Below are positions 24,105 through 33,616 of a stretch of 64,000 bases of DNA, piece by piece. The DNA comes from an uncultured Christensenella sp. (GTDB taxonomy: Bacteria > Bacillota > Clostridia > Christensenellales > Borkfalkiaceae), in the NCBI GenBank assembly GCA_910578145.1, contig CAJTPJ010000001.1, positions 62,001 to 126,000 of the forward strand, written 5' to 3'. The stretch's first letter is position 1; each line of letters begins with the position of its first letter. The notes beneath the pieces are model-generated. The model ran no database searches. It was not told the origin of the DNA and saw only the letters and a program-made list of their open reading frames with translations. The translations under genes were made by a program, and so were the position numbers.

Positions 24105-24668
24105 ATGTACGTTATAGTTGGGCTGGGAAATCCAGAAGAAAAGTATTTAAAAACCTTTCATAATATGGGCTATATCGCGGCGGGCGACGTTGCTGATAAG
24201 TTGGGCGTAAAATTTAAAAAGAAGGAGTGCGAAGCGTTTGTTGCCGAAGCCAATATAAACGGCGAAAAGGTAATTATAGCGCGCCCCGTAACTTATATGA
24301 ACGCAAGCGGCAGGGCGGTAAAACAACTGCTTGCCAAATACAAAACCGACGAAAACCATTTAATAGTTCTCTACGACGATTACGATATTCCCAAAGGCAG
24401 CGTAAGGATAAGACCGTGCGGCAGCGCGGGCACGCATAACGGAATGCGCTCGGTAATTGCCGAAACGGGCACGCAAAATTTTGCGCGCATACGCATAGGC
24501 ATACGCGACCCCGAGGTTAATATTCCCATAATAAATTACGTTTTGTCAGAGGTAAGAAAGGAAGATTATCAGTTGTTTATTTCGGCTTGCGGCAGGGCGG
24601 CGGAAGCGGCTATAGCCATAGCAAGCGGCAACCCGGTAGAAAACGTAATGACAAAGTTCAACGGTTAA
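24105..24668 (+). CDS. pth: peptidyl-tRNA hydrolase
   Basis: The 187-residue protein begins MYVIVGLGNPEEKYLKTFHN, the Pth signature with the catalytic His in FHNMG. Further conserved segments are YMNASGRAV and DDYDIPKGSVRI (catalytic Asp) and GSAGTHNGMRS. It frees tRNA from peptides dropped by stalled ribosomes. The neighbouring order prs-pth-mfd is common in Bacillota. The start is 14 nt after the prs terminator, so it probably has a promoter overlapping that region or relies on readthrough. Confidence 0.96.
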   Translation: MYVIVGLGNPEEKYLKTFHNMGYIAAGDVADKLGVKFKKKECEAFVAEANINGEKVIIARPVTYMNASGRAVKQLLAKYKTDENHLIVLYDDYDIPKGSVRIRPCGSAGTHNGMRSVIAETGTQNFARIRIGIRDPEVNIPIINYVLSEVRKEDYQLFISACGRAAEAAIAIASGNPVENVMTKFNG

Positions 24669-24700
24669 ACTTCAACCGCGTTTGGCGGTAAGGACTTAAA

Positions 24701-27700
24701 TTGATAAAAAATTTCTTTACGTTCAAAAACTTAAACGGCGACTTTTTATCGCTTGAAAACGACCTCCGCCTTGGCACGCCCACGGCGGTTTTCGGCGTTG
24801 CCGACGCCCACAAATATCTCGTGGCATCGCTTGCGGAACAAAAAACCGTTTACGTTGCGCCGGACAACGTTTCGGCTTTGCGCGCGTACGAGGCTATAAG
24901 CGTGCTTTCAGGTAAAAAGTGCGCCTATCTTACCGCCAAGGACGACGTTATTTTATACAAGGACGCGCTTTCAAAAGACGCGTTATTCCGCCGTATATGC
25001 GCCGTTTACGAAATGCTTAACGGAGCCGAAGTGGTGGTGTGCGAGGCGGAAGCGCTTTTACAGCCTTTCCCCAATGAAATACCCGCTTTAACTCTTGAAA
25101 AAGGCGTGGAAACGGACTATTCCGCCCTGCCCAAAAAGCTGGTGGAAATGGGATACACCCGCGAATATGCCGCAGATAACAAGGGTTGCTTTGCAATCCG
25201 CGGCGATATTTTGGATATATTTCCCGTAAACGCCGAAAATCCCGTGCACGTGGATTTCTTTGGCGATACGGTAGAAAAAATACGCCCTTACGACGGGATA
25301 AGCGGCGAAAGATTGCCCGAAACAAACGCTCTTACGGTAATTTCGGCAACCGACGTTTTTATTTCCCAAACCGAAAAAGCCGAAATAACGGCGGTTTTAA
25401 ACGCGGAAGTAAAGCGCGCGCCCAACCATAAAGCGTACGCCCGCGCAAAGGCTATAGTCAACGATATAACGGAAAAAATTAACGGCGGGGGCACGTTTTC
25501 CGGCGCTTCGTTTTTAGCCCCCGTTTTAAATTGCACCCGTAATATATTTGATTTAACGGACAAAAACACCCTTTTCATATTCGACGAATGCAGGGCGGTT
25601 AACGACAGGGTAGAGGGCGCTTATAAGGAGCATACCGAACGAGTTAATGATTTAAAAGCGGGCGGCGAAGCATTTTCGTTTTCCCAAAACCAGCTTTTGT
25701 CTCCGCAGGCGTTTTTCGGTGGGATTGCCGGTTACCGTTGCCTTGCCTTGCAAACGTTTACTTCGTCCACGGCGTTTTTTAAACCGCTTAAAACTTACAA
25801 CTTCCGTTCCGTGCCCGTGCCGTCCTACCTTAACGGAATGCCGCAGTTTATTACCGACTGTAAAGGATGGTTAGCCAACGGTTACCGTATTCTCGCGTTT
25901 TCGGGAGGCGTGCAGCGGCACGAAAAACTTAGTTCGGTACTGTCCGACGAATATCTACCCGTCTATCCCGTGCCCGACCGCGCAGAAGCCTTGCGCGGCA
26001 TTGCGGTAAGTTCGGAAGAGCTTTCGCACGGCTTCATTTTGCACGACTGCAAACTCGTAATAGTCGGTAGCGGCGATTTATATACCAAACCCGTTACCAA
26101 GCGCATTAAAAAGCGTAGGGGCGATATGTTTACCGCCCCCGAAATCGGTGACTTTTGCGTACACGAAAAGCACGGCGTGGGCAGAATTGCGGGCACGAAA
26201 AAAATTGAAACCACCGACGGCATAAAGGAATACCTTGCCATTGAATACAAGGGCGGCGACACGCTGTACGTGCCCGTAGAGCAAATGGACGTGCTTTCAA
26301 AATACCTTGGCGAAAGCAACCCCGCGTTATCCAAAATAGGCGGCGCGGATTTTGAAAGAGTAAAAGAACGCGTCCGCCAATCCATAAAAAAACTTGCGTT
26401 CGATTTAAAAGAACTTTACGCCGAGCGTAACGCGAAAAAGGGCTTCCGCTTTCCCGAAAACGAAGTTATGATGGAGGAGTTTGAAAACGCGTTCGGATAC
26501 GAAGAAACGCCCGACCAGCTAACTTCGATAGAGGAAATAAAAGCCGATATGTGTTCGGACAAAGTTATGGACAGGTTGCTGTGCGGCGACGTCGGCTACG
26601 GCAAAACCGAAGTTGCGCTCCGCGCGGTGTACCTTTGCGTACTCGGCGGAAAGCAGGCGGCTATAATGTGCCCTTCCACCGTGCTTTCCGAACAGCACTA
26701 CCAAACCGCTATTGAACGCTTTAAAGAGTTCGGGCTCAGGGTGGAAGCGCTCAATCGTTTTAAAACTCCCGCCAAGCAAGCTAAAATTTTAGCCGCGCTT
26801 GAAAAGGGGGATATCGACCTTATAATAGGCACTCACCGCCTGTTGTCGCAGGACGTGAAATTTAACGACTTGGGGCTTTTGGTGCTGGACGAAGAACAGC
26901 GTTTCGGGGTTGAGCATAAAGAAAAAATCAAGCACGTAAAGAAAAATATCGATTGCCTTACTATGACGGCAACGCCCATACCGCGCACGCTGCATATGTC
27001 GCTTGCGGGCATACGCGATATCTCCACCATAAACACCCCGCCGTCAAAGCGCCTGCCCGTGCAAACGTACGTGGTGGAGGAAAGCGAAACACTTATCCGC
27101 GACGCGTGCATACGCGAAATTTCGCGCGGGGGACAGGTGTTCGTTTTATACAACCGCGTGGAAAGTATTTCTTCGTTCGCGGGCAGAATAGCCGAAATTA
27201 TTCCCGAAGGCAAGGTTTGCTACGCGCACGGCAGAATGGACAGGGACGCTTTGGAAAACGCGGTTTTCTCCTTTTACCGCGGCGAAAAAAATATTCTCGT
27301 AACTACTACGATAATTGAAAACGGCATAGACCTGCCCAACGCCAACACGATAGTGGTAATCGACGCCGACAGGCTGGGTATATCCCAGCTTTATCAGCTT
27401 CGCGGGCGGGTTGGCAGAGGTTCGCGTTTGGCGCAGGCGTACTTTACTTTTAAACCTTCCAAGGTTTTGACGAGCGAAGCTACGGAAAGGCTTAAAGCTA
27501 TTATGCGGTTTACCGAGCTGGGCTCGGGCTTTAAAATAGCTATGCGCGACCTTGAAATCCGCGGTGCGGGCAACGTGCTTGGCGCCGAACAGCACGGTCA
27601 TATGGATAAGGTCGGTTACGAGCTGTATTCCAAACTTTTAAAGGAAGAATTAACGGGTGACAGGCAACTTTCGTGCGAGCTTGAAGTAAAAGCAACGGCG

Positions 27701-28114
27701 TACATTCCCGAAGCGTATATCGAAAGCAGCGCGGGACGGCTTGACTGCTATAAGCAAATTGCGGAAATACGCACCGTAGAAGACTATAAACGGGTTTGTC
27801 TTTCCATAGAGGATAACTACGGGGCAATGCCCGACGAAGTTTTAAACCTATTGATTATCGCGGTTATGAAATCGTTTGCGGCAAAATTCAACGTTAGAAA
27901 AATTTGCGTTGACGGAACTGAGGGTTCGCTTGAACTGCCTTCGCTTAACGCGCTTGAAGACGAGGGGCTTGCCGCCGCGCTGGACAAATATTCGGGCTCT
28001 GTTAAACTTTCAATGGCAAAAGCGCCGCTTATAGTGTTCGCGCCGCGCTCTACGCCCGCTAAAACGATGCTGGAAATGACAAAATTTTTGAAATTTGCGG
28101 TAAGTTTTAACTAA
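24701..28114 (+). CDS. mfd: transcription-repair coupling factor
   Basis: The 1,137-residue protein starts at a TTG preceded by taaggac. Its order is that of Mfd: a UvrB-homology region (about 20-350), the RNA-polymerase-interacting CarD-like domain (about 485-545, GDFCVHEKHGVGRIAG), the translocase with Walker A GDVGYGKTEV (about 628) and DEEQRFGV (about 730), and the C-terminal TRCF domain. It removes RNA polymerase stalled at DNA lesions and recruits UvrA. The length matches the family (about 1,150). No terminator is visible after it. Confidence 0.96.
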   Translation: MIKNFFTFKNLNGDFLSLENDLRLGTPTAVFGVADAHKYLVASLAEQKTVYVAPDNVSALRAYEAISVLSGKKCAYLTAKDDVILYKDALSKDALFRRICAVYEMLNGAEVVVCEAEALLQPFPNEIPALTLEKGVETDYSALPKKLVEMGYTREYAADNKGCFAIRGDILDIFPVNAENPVHVDFFGDTVEKIRPYDGISGERLPETNALTVISATDVFISQTEKAEITAVLNAEVKRAPNHKAYARAKAIVNDITEKINGGGTFSGASFLAPVLNCTRNIFDLTDKNTLFIFDECRAVNDRVEGAYKEHTERVNDLKAGGEAFSFSQNQLLSPQAFFGGIAGYRCLALQTFTSSTAFFKPLKTYNFRSVPVPSYLNGMPQFITDCKGWLANGYRILAFSGGVQRHEKLSSVLSDEYLPVYPVPDRAEALRGIAVSSEELSHGFILHDCKLVIVGSGDLYTKPVTKRIKKRRGDMFTAPEIGDFCVHEKHGVGRIAGTKKIETTDGIKEYLAIEYKGGDTLYVPVEQMDVLSKYLGESNPALSKIGGADFERVKERVRQSIKKLAFDLKELYAERNAKKGFRFPENEVMMEEFENAFGYEETPDQLTSIEEIKADMCSDKVMDRLLCGDVGYGKTEVALRAVYLCVLGGKQAAIMCPSTVLSEQHYQTAIERFKEFGLRVEALNRFKTPAKQAKILAALEKGDIDLIIGTHRLLSQDVKFNDLGLLVLDEEQRFGVEHKEKIKHVKKNIDCLTMTATPIPRTLHMSLAGIRDISTINTPPSKRLPVQTYVVEESETLIRDACIREISRGGQVFVLYNRVESISSFAGRIAEIIPEGKVCYAHGRMDRDALENAVFSFYRGEKNILVTTTIIENGIDLPNANTIVVIDADRLGISQLYQLRGRVGRGSRLAQAYFTFKPSKVLTSEATERLKAIMRFTELGSGFKIAMRDLEIRGAGNVLGAEQHGHMDKVGYELYSKLLKEELTGDRQLSCELEVKATAYIPEAYIESSAGRLDCYKQIAEIRTVEDYKRVCLSIEDNYGAMPDEVLNLLIIAVMKSFAAKFNVRKICVDGTEGSLELPSLNALEDEGLAAALDKYSGSVKLSMAKAPLIVFAPRSTPAKTMLEMTKFLKFAVSFN

Positions 28115-28130
28115 AATTCACAAAAAAGAT

Positions 28131-28159
28131 TTGCTATAATCGGAAAAATACTTTATAAT
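28131..28159 (+). promoter_or_regulatory. promoter of the parvulin-like lipoprotein gene
   Basis: TTGCTA (28,131-28,136), 17-bp spacer, TATAAT (28,154-28,159), 41 nt before the start codon. Confidence 0.75.
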
Positions 28160-28199
28160 GGTGTTTGGTATTTTATAGTATTTACTTGGAGTAACGTAA

Positions 28200-30401
28200 A
28201 TGAACAAGAAAGCATTGTTAAGCGGCGCTTTGGCAACTTCGGTTGCGATTGCCGCAACTTTCGGCGGCTGTTCGCTGGTATCTTCCAACACTTCGGAGGA
28301 TATGAAACAGGTTATAGCCGAAGTTACAGTCGCGCAGGCGGCTACTTTCGACGAGGAACTTGACGCGTACAAAAGCGCGGTAGGCACTTCTTCGGTAATA
28401 AAAAGGGAACTCGTAGCATACTTTTTAAACGTAGGTTATTCTTACATTCAAAACGGGTACACTTACGAGCAGGTTTTCAAGATGCTTGTGGACGCGCTTG
28501 TGGAAAACAGCGTGCTTGCGCAATATGCAACTATGTACCTTTTAAAGGACAAGGCTACCAACACGCAAAGCGCGCTCGGTTACGATAAGGACGCGCTTGA
28601 AAAATTTAAGTCGTTTGAAAAGGAATCGGAAAAGTACGAATACCTTTTGGGTAGCAAGGGCGTGGGAACTGAAAACGTTGAACACAGCGACGACGTTAAA
28701 TTAGCGCTCTATTCGCTTCGTTCGTCCTTGAACTCGGCTATCGATTCTTACGAAAAGAACATTATCAAAGAGGATTCGTCCGACGCCGGCACGGAAACGA
28801 GAACTACTCCCTCGGGCGTTGACGCCGAGCAGGACGATTATTTCCCCGTAGACGCAAACGGCAACCTCGACTACAACGTTTATACGGGTTACGAAGGTTA
28901 TCTGCTTGCCGACAGCGGCATTTATAAAAATAAACCTATCGAGGGAACTACGCGCGCAACCCGTATAAGGGCGTACAACAGCTTTATAAGCTCGCTTGCT
29001 TCCTCAACCTATAATCTCGTTGACAAAACCAACGAAAATTTAAGGGATATTTATTCGCTTGCGTATATCGAGGACGAGTACGTTTCCCAGCTTGAACAGC
29101 GCATTATTAATAAGTACTACGATATTTATGAAGAAGAGCAGGAAAAGTTTTTAAAGGGCGATAACGGCGAATATACCTATATCAAAGCTATTTATAACGA
29201 CCTTTTAAATCTTCAAACCGAAAAATATGCTTCGGAAAGCTCGTTTAATTCTGCACTTAGCGGAATGTCCAAAAACTCGTTTTTGCTTTACGCGCCCGAA
29301 ACCGAAGACGGCGGCGTTTACGGCTTCGTTTACAACATTTTGTTGCCTTTCAGCGCTTCGCAAAGTGCAAAACTTTCCGAGTTCCAAACTCTTTACGCGG
29401 ATACGGATAAAGACGGCGGTTACAAAACGGAATATTACAAAGCAAGAAACACGTTGCTCGGACAGATAGAAACTACCGACCAGCGCGCGGCGTGGTTTAA
29501 CGGCGAAACCAAATACGCTTTCAAAGCCGACGCCGATTCCAATTACTTCGGTAAAGTCGAAGGTAAAGACGGCTGGCTGTTCTTTGAAAACAACCTTAAA
29601 TACAACGACAGATATAAACCCCTTGAAAAGTATTGCGGTAAATATTCGTACAACGGCGAAGTTTACGAGTCGGAAAACGATTTCGTTCTTCTTCCCAACA
29701 AGCTGGATATCGACGATATGCTCGACGAATTCGTTGCTTACGTTGATTACGCTACGGGAAGCAGTGTTACCGTTTCTTACGATAAAACCGCTGCCGGAAA
29801 TTACGGCGATTTAACCAATCTTTTCAACGATGAGGATAAAGTAGATTACTCCAATTTCGTTTATACTTCGGGTAAAGTCAACTTTGGCAACAACGCAACT
29901 TATAACGAAGAAGCTGAAGCGGCTAACCGTGCTAATATCTTAAACGAAAACAGCGAGCAGTACAAGGCGCTTGCGGCTGTAAACGAATTGCAGTATGCGT
30001 ACACCACCGATACGGGCGTGCTTAACCAGTACGTAGGATATTCCGTAAACGCGGGCGATACCGAATATATTAAGGAATTCGAGCACGCCGCGCACGAAGC
30101 TATAAAGGGCGGCGCGGGCACGTTTAACGTTTGCGCAGGCGATTACGGCTGGCACTTAATTTACGTTACCTATACTTTCAGCCCCAAAGGCGGCAGCCAA
30201 TATTCGCCCGTTTGGACGGAAGATAACGTAAAAACCGAAGGCACTTTTGAAAACCTTTTCTACGAATGGGTAAAGAGTAACGATATTTCCGACATTTCCA
30301 CTACGAGAAGAACGCAGATTATCACCGAATTCAAGAACGACGACACCGTCGTTACTTACGAAAACAGATATAAGGACCTGCTTAAATTAAGCAATAATTA
30401 A
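28200..30401 (+). CDS. large lipoprotein, SurA/PrsA-like foldase with degenerate parvulin region
   Basis: The 733-residue protein has a lipoprotein signal ending ATFGGC (Cys24), so it should be anchored on the outer face of the membrane. The N-terminal part (about 60-150) is helical with KRELVAYFLNVGYSYIQNGY, like SurA/PrsA chaperone domains. The C-terminal part (about 600-680) has YIKEFEHAAHEAIKGGAGTF and CAGDYGWHLIYVTYTF. The latter resembles the end of a parvulin-type prolyl isomerase domain (GYHII.V). A middle region of about 350 residues matches nothing I recognise. A role in folding exported proteins is likely, but isomerase activity is uncertain. The ribosome site is ttggag. Confidence 0.65.
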   Translation: MNKKALLSGALATSVAIAATFGGCSLVSSNTSEDMKQVIAEVTVAQAATFDEELDAYKSAVGTSSVIKRELVAYFLNVGYSYIQNGYTYEQVFKMLVDALVENSVLAQYATMYLLKDKATNTQSALGYDKDALEKFKSFEKESEKYEYLLGSKGVGTENVEHSDDVKLALYSLRSSLNSAIDSYEKNIIKEDSSDAGTETRTTPSGVDAEQDDYFPVDANGNLDYNVYTGYEGYLLADSGIYKNKPIEGTTRATRIRAYNSFISSLASSTYNLVDKTNENLRDIYSLAYIEDEYVSQLEQRIINKYYDIYEEEQEKFLKGDNGEYTYIKAIYNDLLNLQTEKYASESSFNSALSGMSKNSFLLYAPETEDGGVYGFVYNILLPFSASQSAKLSEFQTLYADTDKDGGYKTEYYKARNTLLGQIETTDQRAAWFNGETKYAFKADADSNYFGKVEGKDGWLFFENNLKYNDRYKPLEKYCGKYSYNGEVYESENDFVLLPNKLDIDDMLDEFVAYVDYATGSSVTVSYDKTAAGNYGDLTNLFNDEDKVDYSNFVYTSGKVNFGNNATYNEEAEAANRANILNENSEQYKALAAVNELQYAYTTDTGVLNQYVGYSVNAGDTEYIKEFEHAAHEAIKGGAGTFNVCAGDYGWHLIYVTYTFSPKGGSQYSPVWTEDNVKTEGTFENLFYEWVKSNDISDISTTRRTQIITEFKNDDTVVTYENRYKDLLKLSNN

Positions 30402-30406
30402 TTATT

Positions 30407-31231
30407 ATGGACATCTTGAAGGCGGTTTTTCTCGGGCTTGTTCAGGGCTTAACTGAATTTTTACCCGTTTCATCGTCGGGGCACGTCGCGTTTTTTCAAG
30501 GCGTTTTAGGTATAAGCGAAAGCGATATAGCGTTATTTTTCACGATAATACTTCATCTCGGCACTTTGGTAGCCGTGTTCGTGGTGTTTTGGAAGGACAT
30601 TCTCGAATTATTTAAAAAGCCATTTAAAACGCTTGGGCTTTTAGTGCTTGCAACGATTCCCGCAGGCATAACGGGTATACTGTTCGAGGTGTTTGACCTC
30701 GGCGACGTCCTTTTAAGCAGGGAATATATGGGGATAATACTCGCAGTATTTTTCCTTATAACCGCGTCGGTGCTGTTTGCAACCGAAATGATAGTAAAAC
30801 GCAGGCAAAACACTTTGCCGCTGTGTTTAAAAACGGTTTTGCCTATGGGCTTTGCACAGGCGCTTGCGGTACTGCCCGGCATTTCCAGAAGCGGCTCAAC
30901 CATTTGCGCCGGCACTATAGCAGGTTGCCGTAGCGAGGAAGTGGCAAAGTTTTCGTTTATGATGAGTATTCCCGTAATACTCGGCAGTTTCGTTGTGGAG
31001 CTTGCATTGGGGCTTAAAAGCGGCGAAATACAGCAATCGTTTGCAACGGGCGGCGCTACCCTCGGCTGGAGTATAGCGCTCGGATTTATAGTTTCGGCTA
31101 TATCCGGATTATTTGCAATAAAAGTAATGCTTAAAGTAATTAAAAAAGCAAACTACAAGTGGTTTAGCTTATATCTCGTGCTTATGGCTATTACCTGCTT
31201 AGTATTACATTTTACTTTATTTAATGCATAA
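30407..31231 (+). CDS. uppP: undecaprenyl-diphosphatase
   Basis: The 274-residue membrane protein has both UppP/BacA signatures, LTEFLPVSSSGH (about residue 17) and PGISRSGSTICAG (about 160), and eight predicted helices. It recycles undecaprenyl pyrophosphate, the lipid carrier of peptidoglycan synthesis, and overproduction gives bacitracin resistance in other bacteria. It starts 5 nt after the parvulin-like lipoprotein gene and shares its transcript. A strong terminator follows. Confidence 0.96.
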   Translation: MDILKAVFLGLVQGLTEFLPVSSSGHVAFFQGVLGISESDIALFFTIILHLGTLVAVFVVFWKDILELFKKPFKTLGLLVLATIPAGITGILFEVFDLGDVLLSREYMGIILAVFFLITASVLFATEMIVKRRQNTLPLCLKTVLPMGFAQALAVLPGISRSGSTICAGTIAGCRSEEVAKFSFMMSIPVILGSFVVELALGLKSGEIQQSFATGGATLGWSIALGFIVSAISGLFAIKVMLKVIKKANYKWFSLYLVLMAITCLVLHFTLFNA

Positions 31232-31262
31232 AAAACGGCGGGAATTATCCTGCCGTTTTTTT
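31231..31262 (+). terminator. terminator after uppP
   Basis: AACGGCGGGA / TCCTGCCGTT (one G-U pair) with a 4-nt loop and a run of seven T. Confidence 0.9.
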
Positions 31263-31275
31263 AAAAGGAGTATTA

Positions 31276-32052
31276 ATGGAAGAAATTTTAAAGGTTGAAA
31301 ATCTTAAAAAAACTTTTACCCTGTCGCGCAAACAGCAGCGGATTGAAAAAACTAATCTTTCCGTAAAGGTGGCTGTGGACAACCTGTCGTTTTCAGCGTA
31401 TAAAGGGGAAATTTTTGGGCTGCTTGGGCCAAACGGCGCGGGTAAAACTACCACTTTGCGTATGCTTGCAACGTTAATAAAGCCCGAAAGCGGCAACGCC
31501 TATATATGCGGCAAAAGCGTGGTTTCCGAAGCAAACGCAGTGCGCAGAAAAATAGGCTTTCTTACCAGCGAACTTAAATTAGAGGACTTTTTTACGCCAA
31601 ATTATCTGTTCGGCTTTTTTAGCGAACTTTACGGAGTGGACAAGCAAACCGCCGACGCCCGTCGCCGCGCGCTTTTTTCAAGGTTTGGCATAGACAGGTT
31701 TGCAGAAGTAAAATTCGGCAACCTTTCAACGGGTATGAAACAAAAAGTTTCGCTGGTGATTTCAATAGTTCACGACCCCGAGCTAATTATTTTCGACGAA
31801 CCGACAAACGGGCTTGACGTACTTACTGCAAAGGTGGTTACCGACTTTTTGGAAGAGCTTCGCTGCGACGGTAAAACCATTATTTTATCCACACATATTT
31901 TCAGCTTGGTTGAAAAGCTGTGCGACAGGGTGGGAATAATTATAGACGGCAAGTTGGCGGCTTTGGACACGCTTGAAGCGCTTACCAAAGAAAATAATCT
32001 CGAAACCACTTTCTTTGATATCTACGGTAAAGTTACGGGAGGCAGAATATGA
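31276..32052 (+). CDS. ABC transporter ATP-binding protein, NatA-like
   Basis: The 258-residue protein has Walker A GPNGAGKTT (about residue 55), the signature LSTGMKQKVSLV (about 150), Walker B LIIFDEPTNGLD (about 172) and the switch His in LSTHIF. It pairs with the ABC-2 permease encoded next (4-nt overlap). The closest functional group is NatA/CcmA-type export ATPases, which drive Na+ or drug export. The actual cargo cannot be read from the sequence. The ribosome site is aaaaggag. Confidence 0.9.
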   Translation: MEEILKVENLKKTFTLSRKQQRIEKTNLSVKVAVDNLSFSAYKGEIFGLLGPNGAGKTTTLRMLATLIKPESGNAYICGKSVVSEANAVRRKIGFLTSELKLEDFFTPNYLFGFFSELYGVDKQTADARRRALFSRFGIDRFAEVKFGNLSTGMKQKVSLVISIVHDPELIIFDEPTNGLDVLTAKVVTDFLEELRCDGKTIILSTHIFSLVEKLCDRVGIIIDGKLAALDTLEALTKENNLETTFFDIYGKVTGGRI

Positions 32053-33188
32053 AAAACGTGTTTACTATAATAAAAAAAGAATTTTCCCGTTTTTTCAAGG
32101 ACAGACGAATGGTTGTAACCGTGCTGTTGCCCGGGCTATTAATTTACGTAATTTATTCCATTATGGGCGCGGTGTTTTCGGATATGACAGGCGTAGACGA
32201 GGACTACAAACCTACGGCGTATATCTTTGGCGCGCCCACCGATATTTCGGCGCAGTTGTCCGAGGTGTTAAACGTAACGGAGCAAACTTCGCTTGACGAC
32301 GCAAAAACGGCGGTTACGGACGGAAAGCTGGATATAGTTTTGGTTTTTCCTTCAAACTTTTCCCAAACGGTTGGCACCCAAACCCCGCCCGATGTAAAAG
32401 TTTATTATAATTCTTCCAACAGCAATTCAGTCTACGGTTATACCTTCGTTACGGCGTTGCTTGGGCAGATGAATACTTCGGCTTTTACGGTTAACGCCAC
32501 GCCCGATAAGTTTAATTTGGCAACCGAGCGCGACCTTGCCGGCAGTTTTACTTCAACAATTATGCCTATGCTCATGTTTGCTTTGCTTGCTTCGGGCTGT
32601 ATGGCTGTCGCCCCCGAATCCATTGCTGGCGAAAAGGAGCGCGGCACTATGGCAACTATGCTTATAACGCCCGTAAGGCGGGTAGAACTTGCGCTCGGAA
32701 AGATAATAAGTTTAACTTGTTTCGCGCTTTTAAGCGGAATTTCCAGTTTTATAGGCGTAATTTTATCGCTGCCTAAGCTGATGGGGACTTCTATCGGCGC
32801 GGAAACCGCCGCGCTTTATTCCGTAGGCGACTATTTCTTAGTGCTTGCGGTAATAATTTCGGTAGTACTCGTTATAATTTCGGCGTTTTCGGTTGTTTCC
32901 GCTTACGCGAAAAGCGTAAAGGAAGCGGGTTCGCTTATAAGCCCGTTAATGATTTTGGTAATAGTTTTTGGAATGGCAACGATGTTTTTTGCAAACTCAA
33001 CGCCGCACGTCGCCATATATCTCGTGCCGTTGCTGGGCAGCGGACTTGCGCTTTCGTCTATAATGTCTTTCGCGGTAAATCCGTTGGGGCTTGCGCTTTC
33101 CGTATTATCCAATTTAGTAATTACCGTAGCGCTGGTGGTGCTGTTGGCGTTTATGTTTAAAAGCGAAAAAATTATGTTTAAAAAGTAA
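32049..33188 (+). CDS. ABC-2 type permease, NatB-like
   Basis: The 379-residue protein has one N-terminal helix (about 20-42), an extracellular domain (about 45-165), and then five helices in the C-terminal half. EKERGTMATMLITPVRR (about residue 196) is the conserved cytoplasmic coupling segment of ABC-2/NatB permeases. It starts inside the stop codon of the ATPase gene (ATGA). Together they form an exporter of unknown cargo. The gene ends at a terminator shared with the SRP RNA, which is transcribed from the opposite side. Confidence 0.88.
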   Translation: MKNVFTIIKKEFSRFFKDRRMVVTVLLPGLLIYVIYSIMGAVFSDMTGVDEDYKPTAYIFGAPTDISAQLSEVLNVTEQTSLDDAKTAVTDGKLDIVLVFPSNFSQTVGTQTPPDVKVYYNSSNSNSVYGYTFVTALLGQMNTSAFTVNATPDKFNLATERDLAGSFTSTIMPMLMFALLASGCMAVAPESIAGEKERGTMATMLITPVRRVELALGKIISLTCFALLSGISSFIGVILSLPKLMGTSIGAETAALYSVGDYFLVLAVIISVVLVIISAFSVVSAYAKSVKEAGSLISPLMILVIVFGMATMFFANSTPHVAIYLVPLLGSGLALSSIMSFAVNPLGLALSVLSNLVITVALVVLLAFMFKSEKIMFKK

Positions 33189-33192
33189 TAAA

Positions 33193-33221
33193 AAAAACGG
33201 CTTCATATGAAGCCGTTTTTT
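33193..33221. terminator. bidirectional terminator between the NatB-like gene and the SRP RNA
   Basis: AAAAACGGCTTC / GAAGCCGTTTTT with loop ATAT. A-runs and T-runs flank both sides, so it can stop transcripts from either direction. Confidence 0.9.
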
Positions 33222-33235
33222 ATAACCGAAAAAAT

Positions 33236-33506
33236 ACTGTGCAGTCTTTTTTGCCGTAACAAGCCGAAGCGTAAACCTTACAGGTAGCTCCCCCAAAGCA
33301 ACCTTATGGCACACCGACCGGGCTGTTTAGTGCTGCTACATTCCTGTCCTGACACGGTTCGCAGTTGTCGGTTGCATAAGACCTTGGTATCAACACCCCT
33401 TATAGGGCGCGGCCTTCCACTTGTTCCGTCGGGAAAGACAATTCGGTCCTGCTGTTGCGGATTGCAGGTTCAGGGCACCGCAAACTCCCCACTTAGCACA
33501 GCTAAA
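33236..33506 (-). ncRNA. ffs: signal recognition particle RNA, large Bacillota type
   Basis: The minus strand reads as the roughly 270-nt SRP RNA of Bacillus/Clostridium. The 5' Alu domain has GTGCTAAGTGGGGAG, GCGGTGCCCTGAACC and CTGCAATCCGC. The S domain contains helix 8, GTGTCAGG-ACA-GGAA-TGT-AGCAGCAC, with the GGAA tetraloop complementary to 33,341-33,344 and the ACA/TGT pair replacing the more usual UCC/GGA. The 3' end GACTGCACAGT pairs with the 5' end. The RNA scaffolds Ffh (SRP54) for membrane targeting. Ends are estimated to within a few bases. A promoter and a terminator in the right places support it. Confidence 0.95.
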
Positions 33507-33508
33507 TA

Positions 33509-33537
33509 AGTGTAACAGATTTTACGGAGTTTGGCAA
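33509..33537 (-). promoter_or_regulatory. promoter of the SRP RNA
   Basis: On the minus strand TTGCCA (33,537-33,532), 17-bp spacer, TACACT (33,514-33,509). It predicts a start about 7 nt downstream, at the 5' end of the RNA. Confidence 0.8.
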
Positions 33538-33616
33538 GTCTTTTAAAGCTGAAATCGCTGTAATAACTTGACAAAAAAGGGGGCTATAATTTAAAATAAT
33601 CGAAAGGAGAGTTAAT

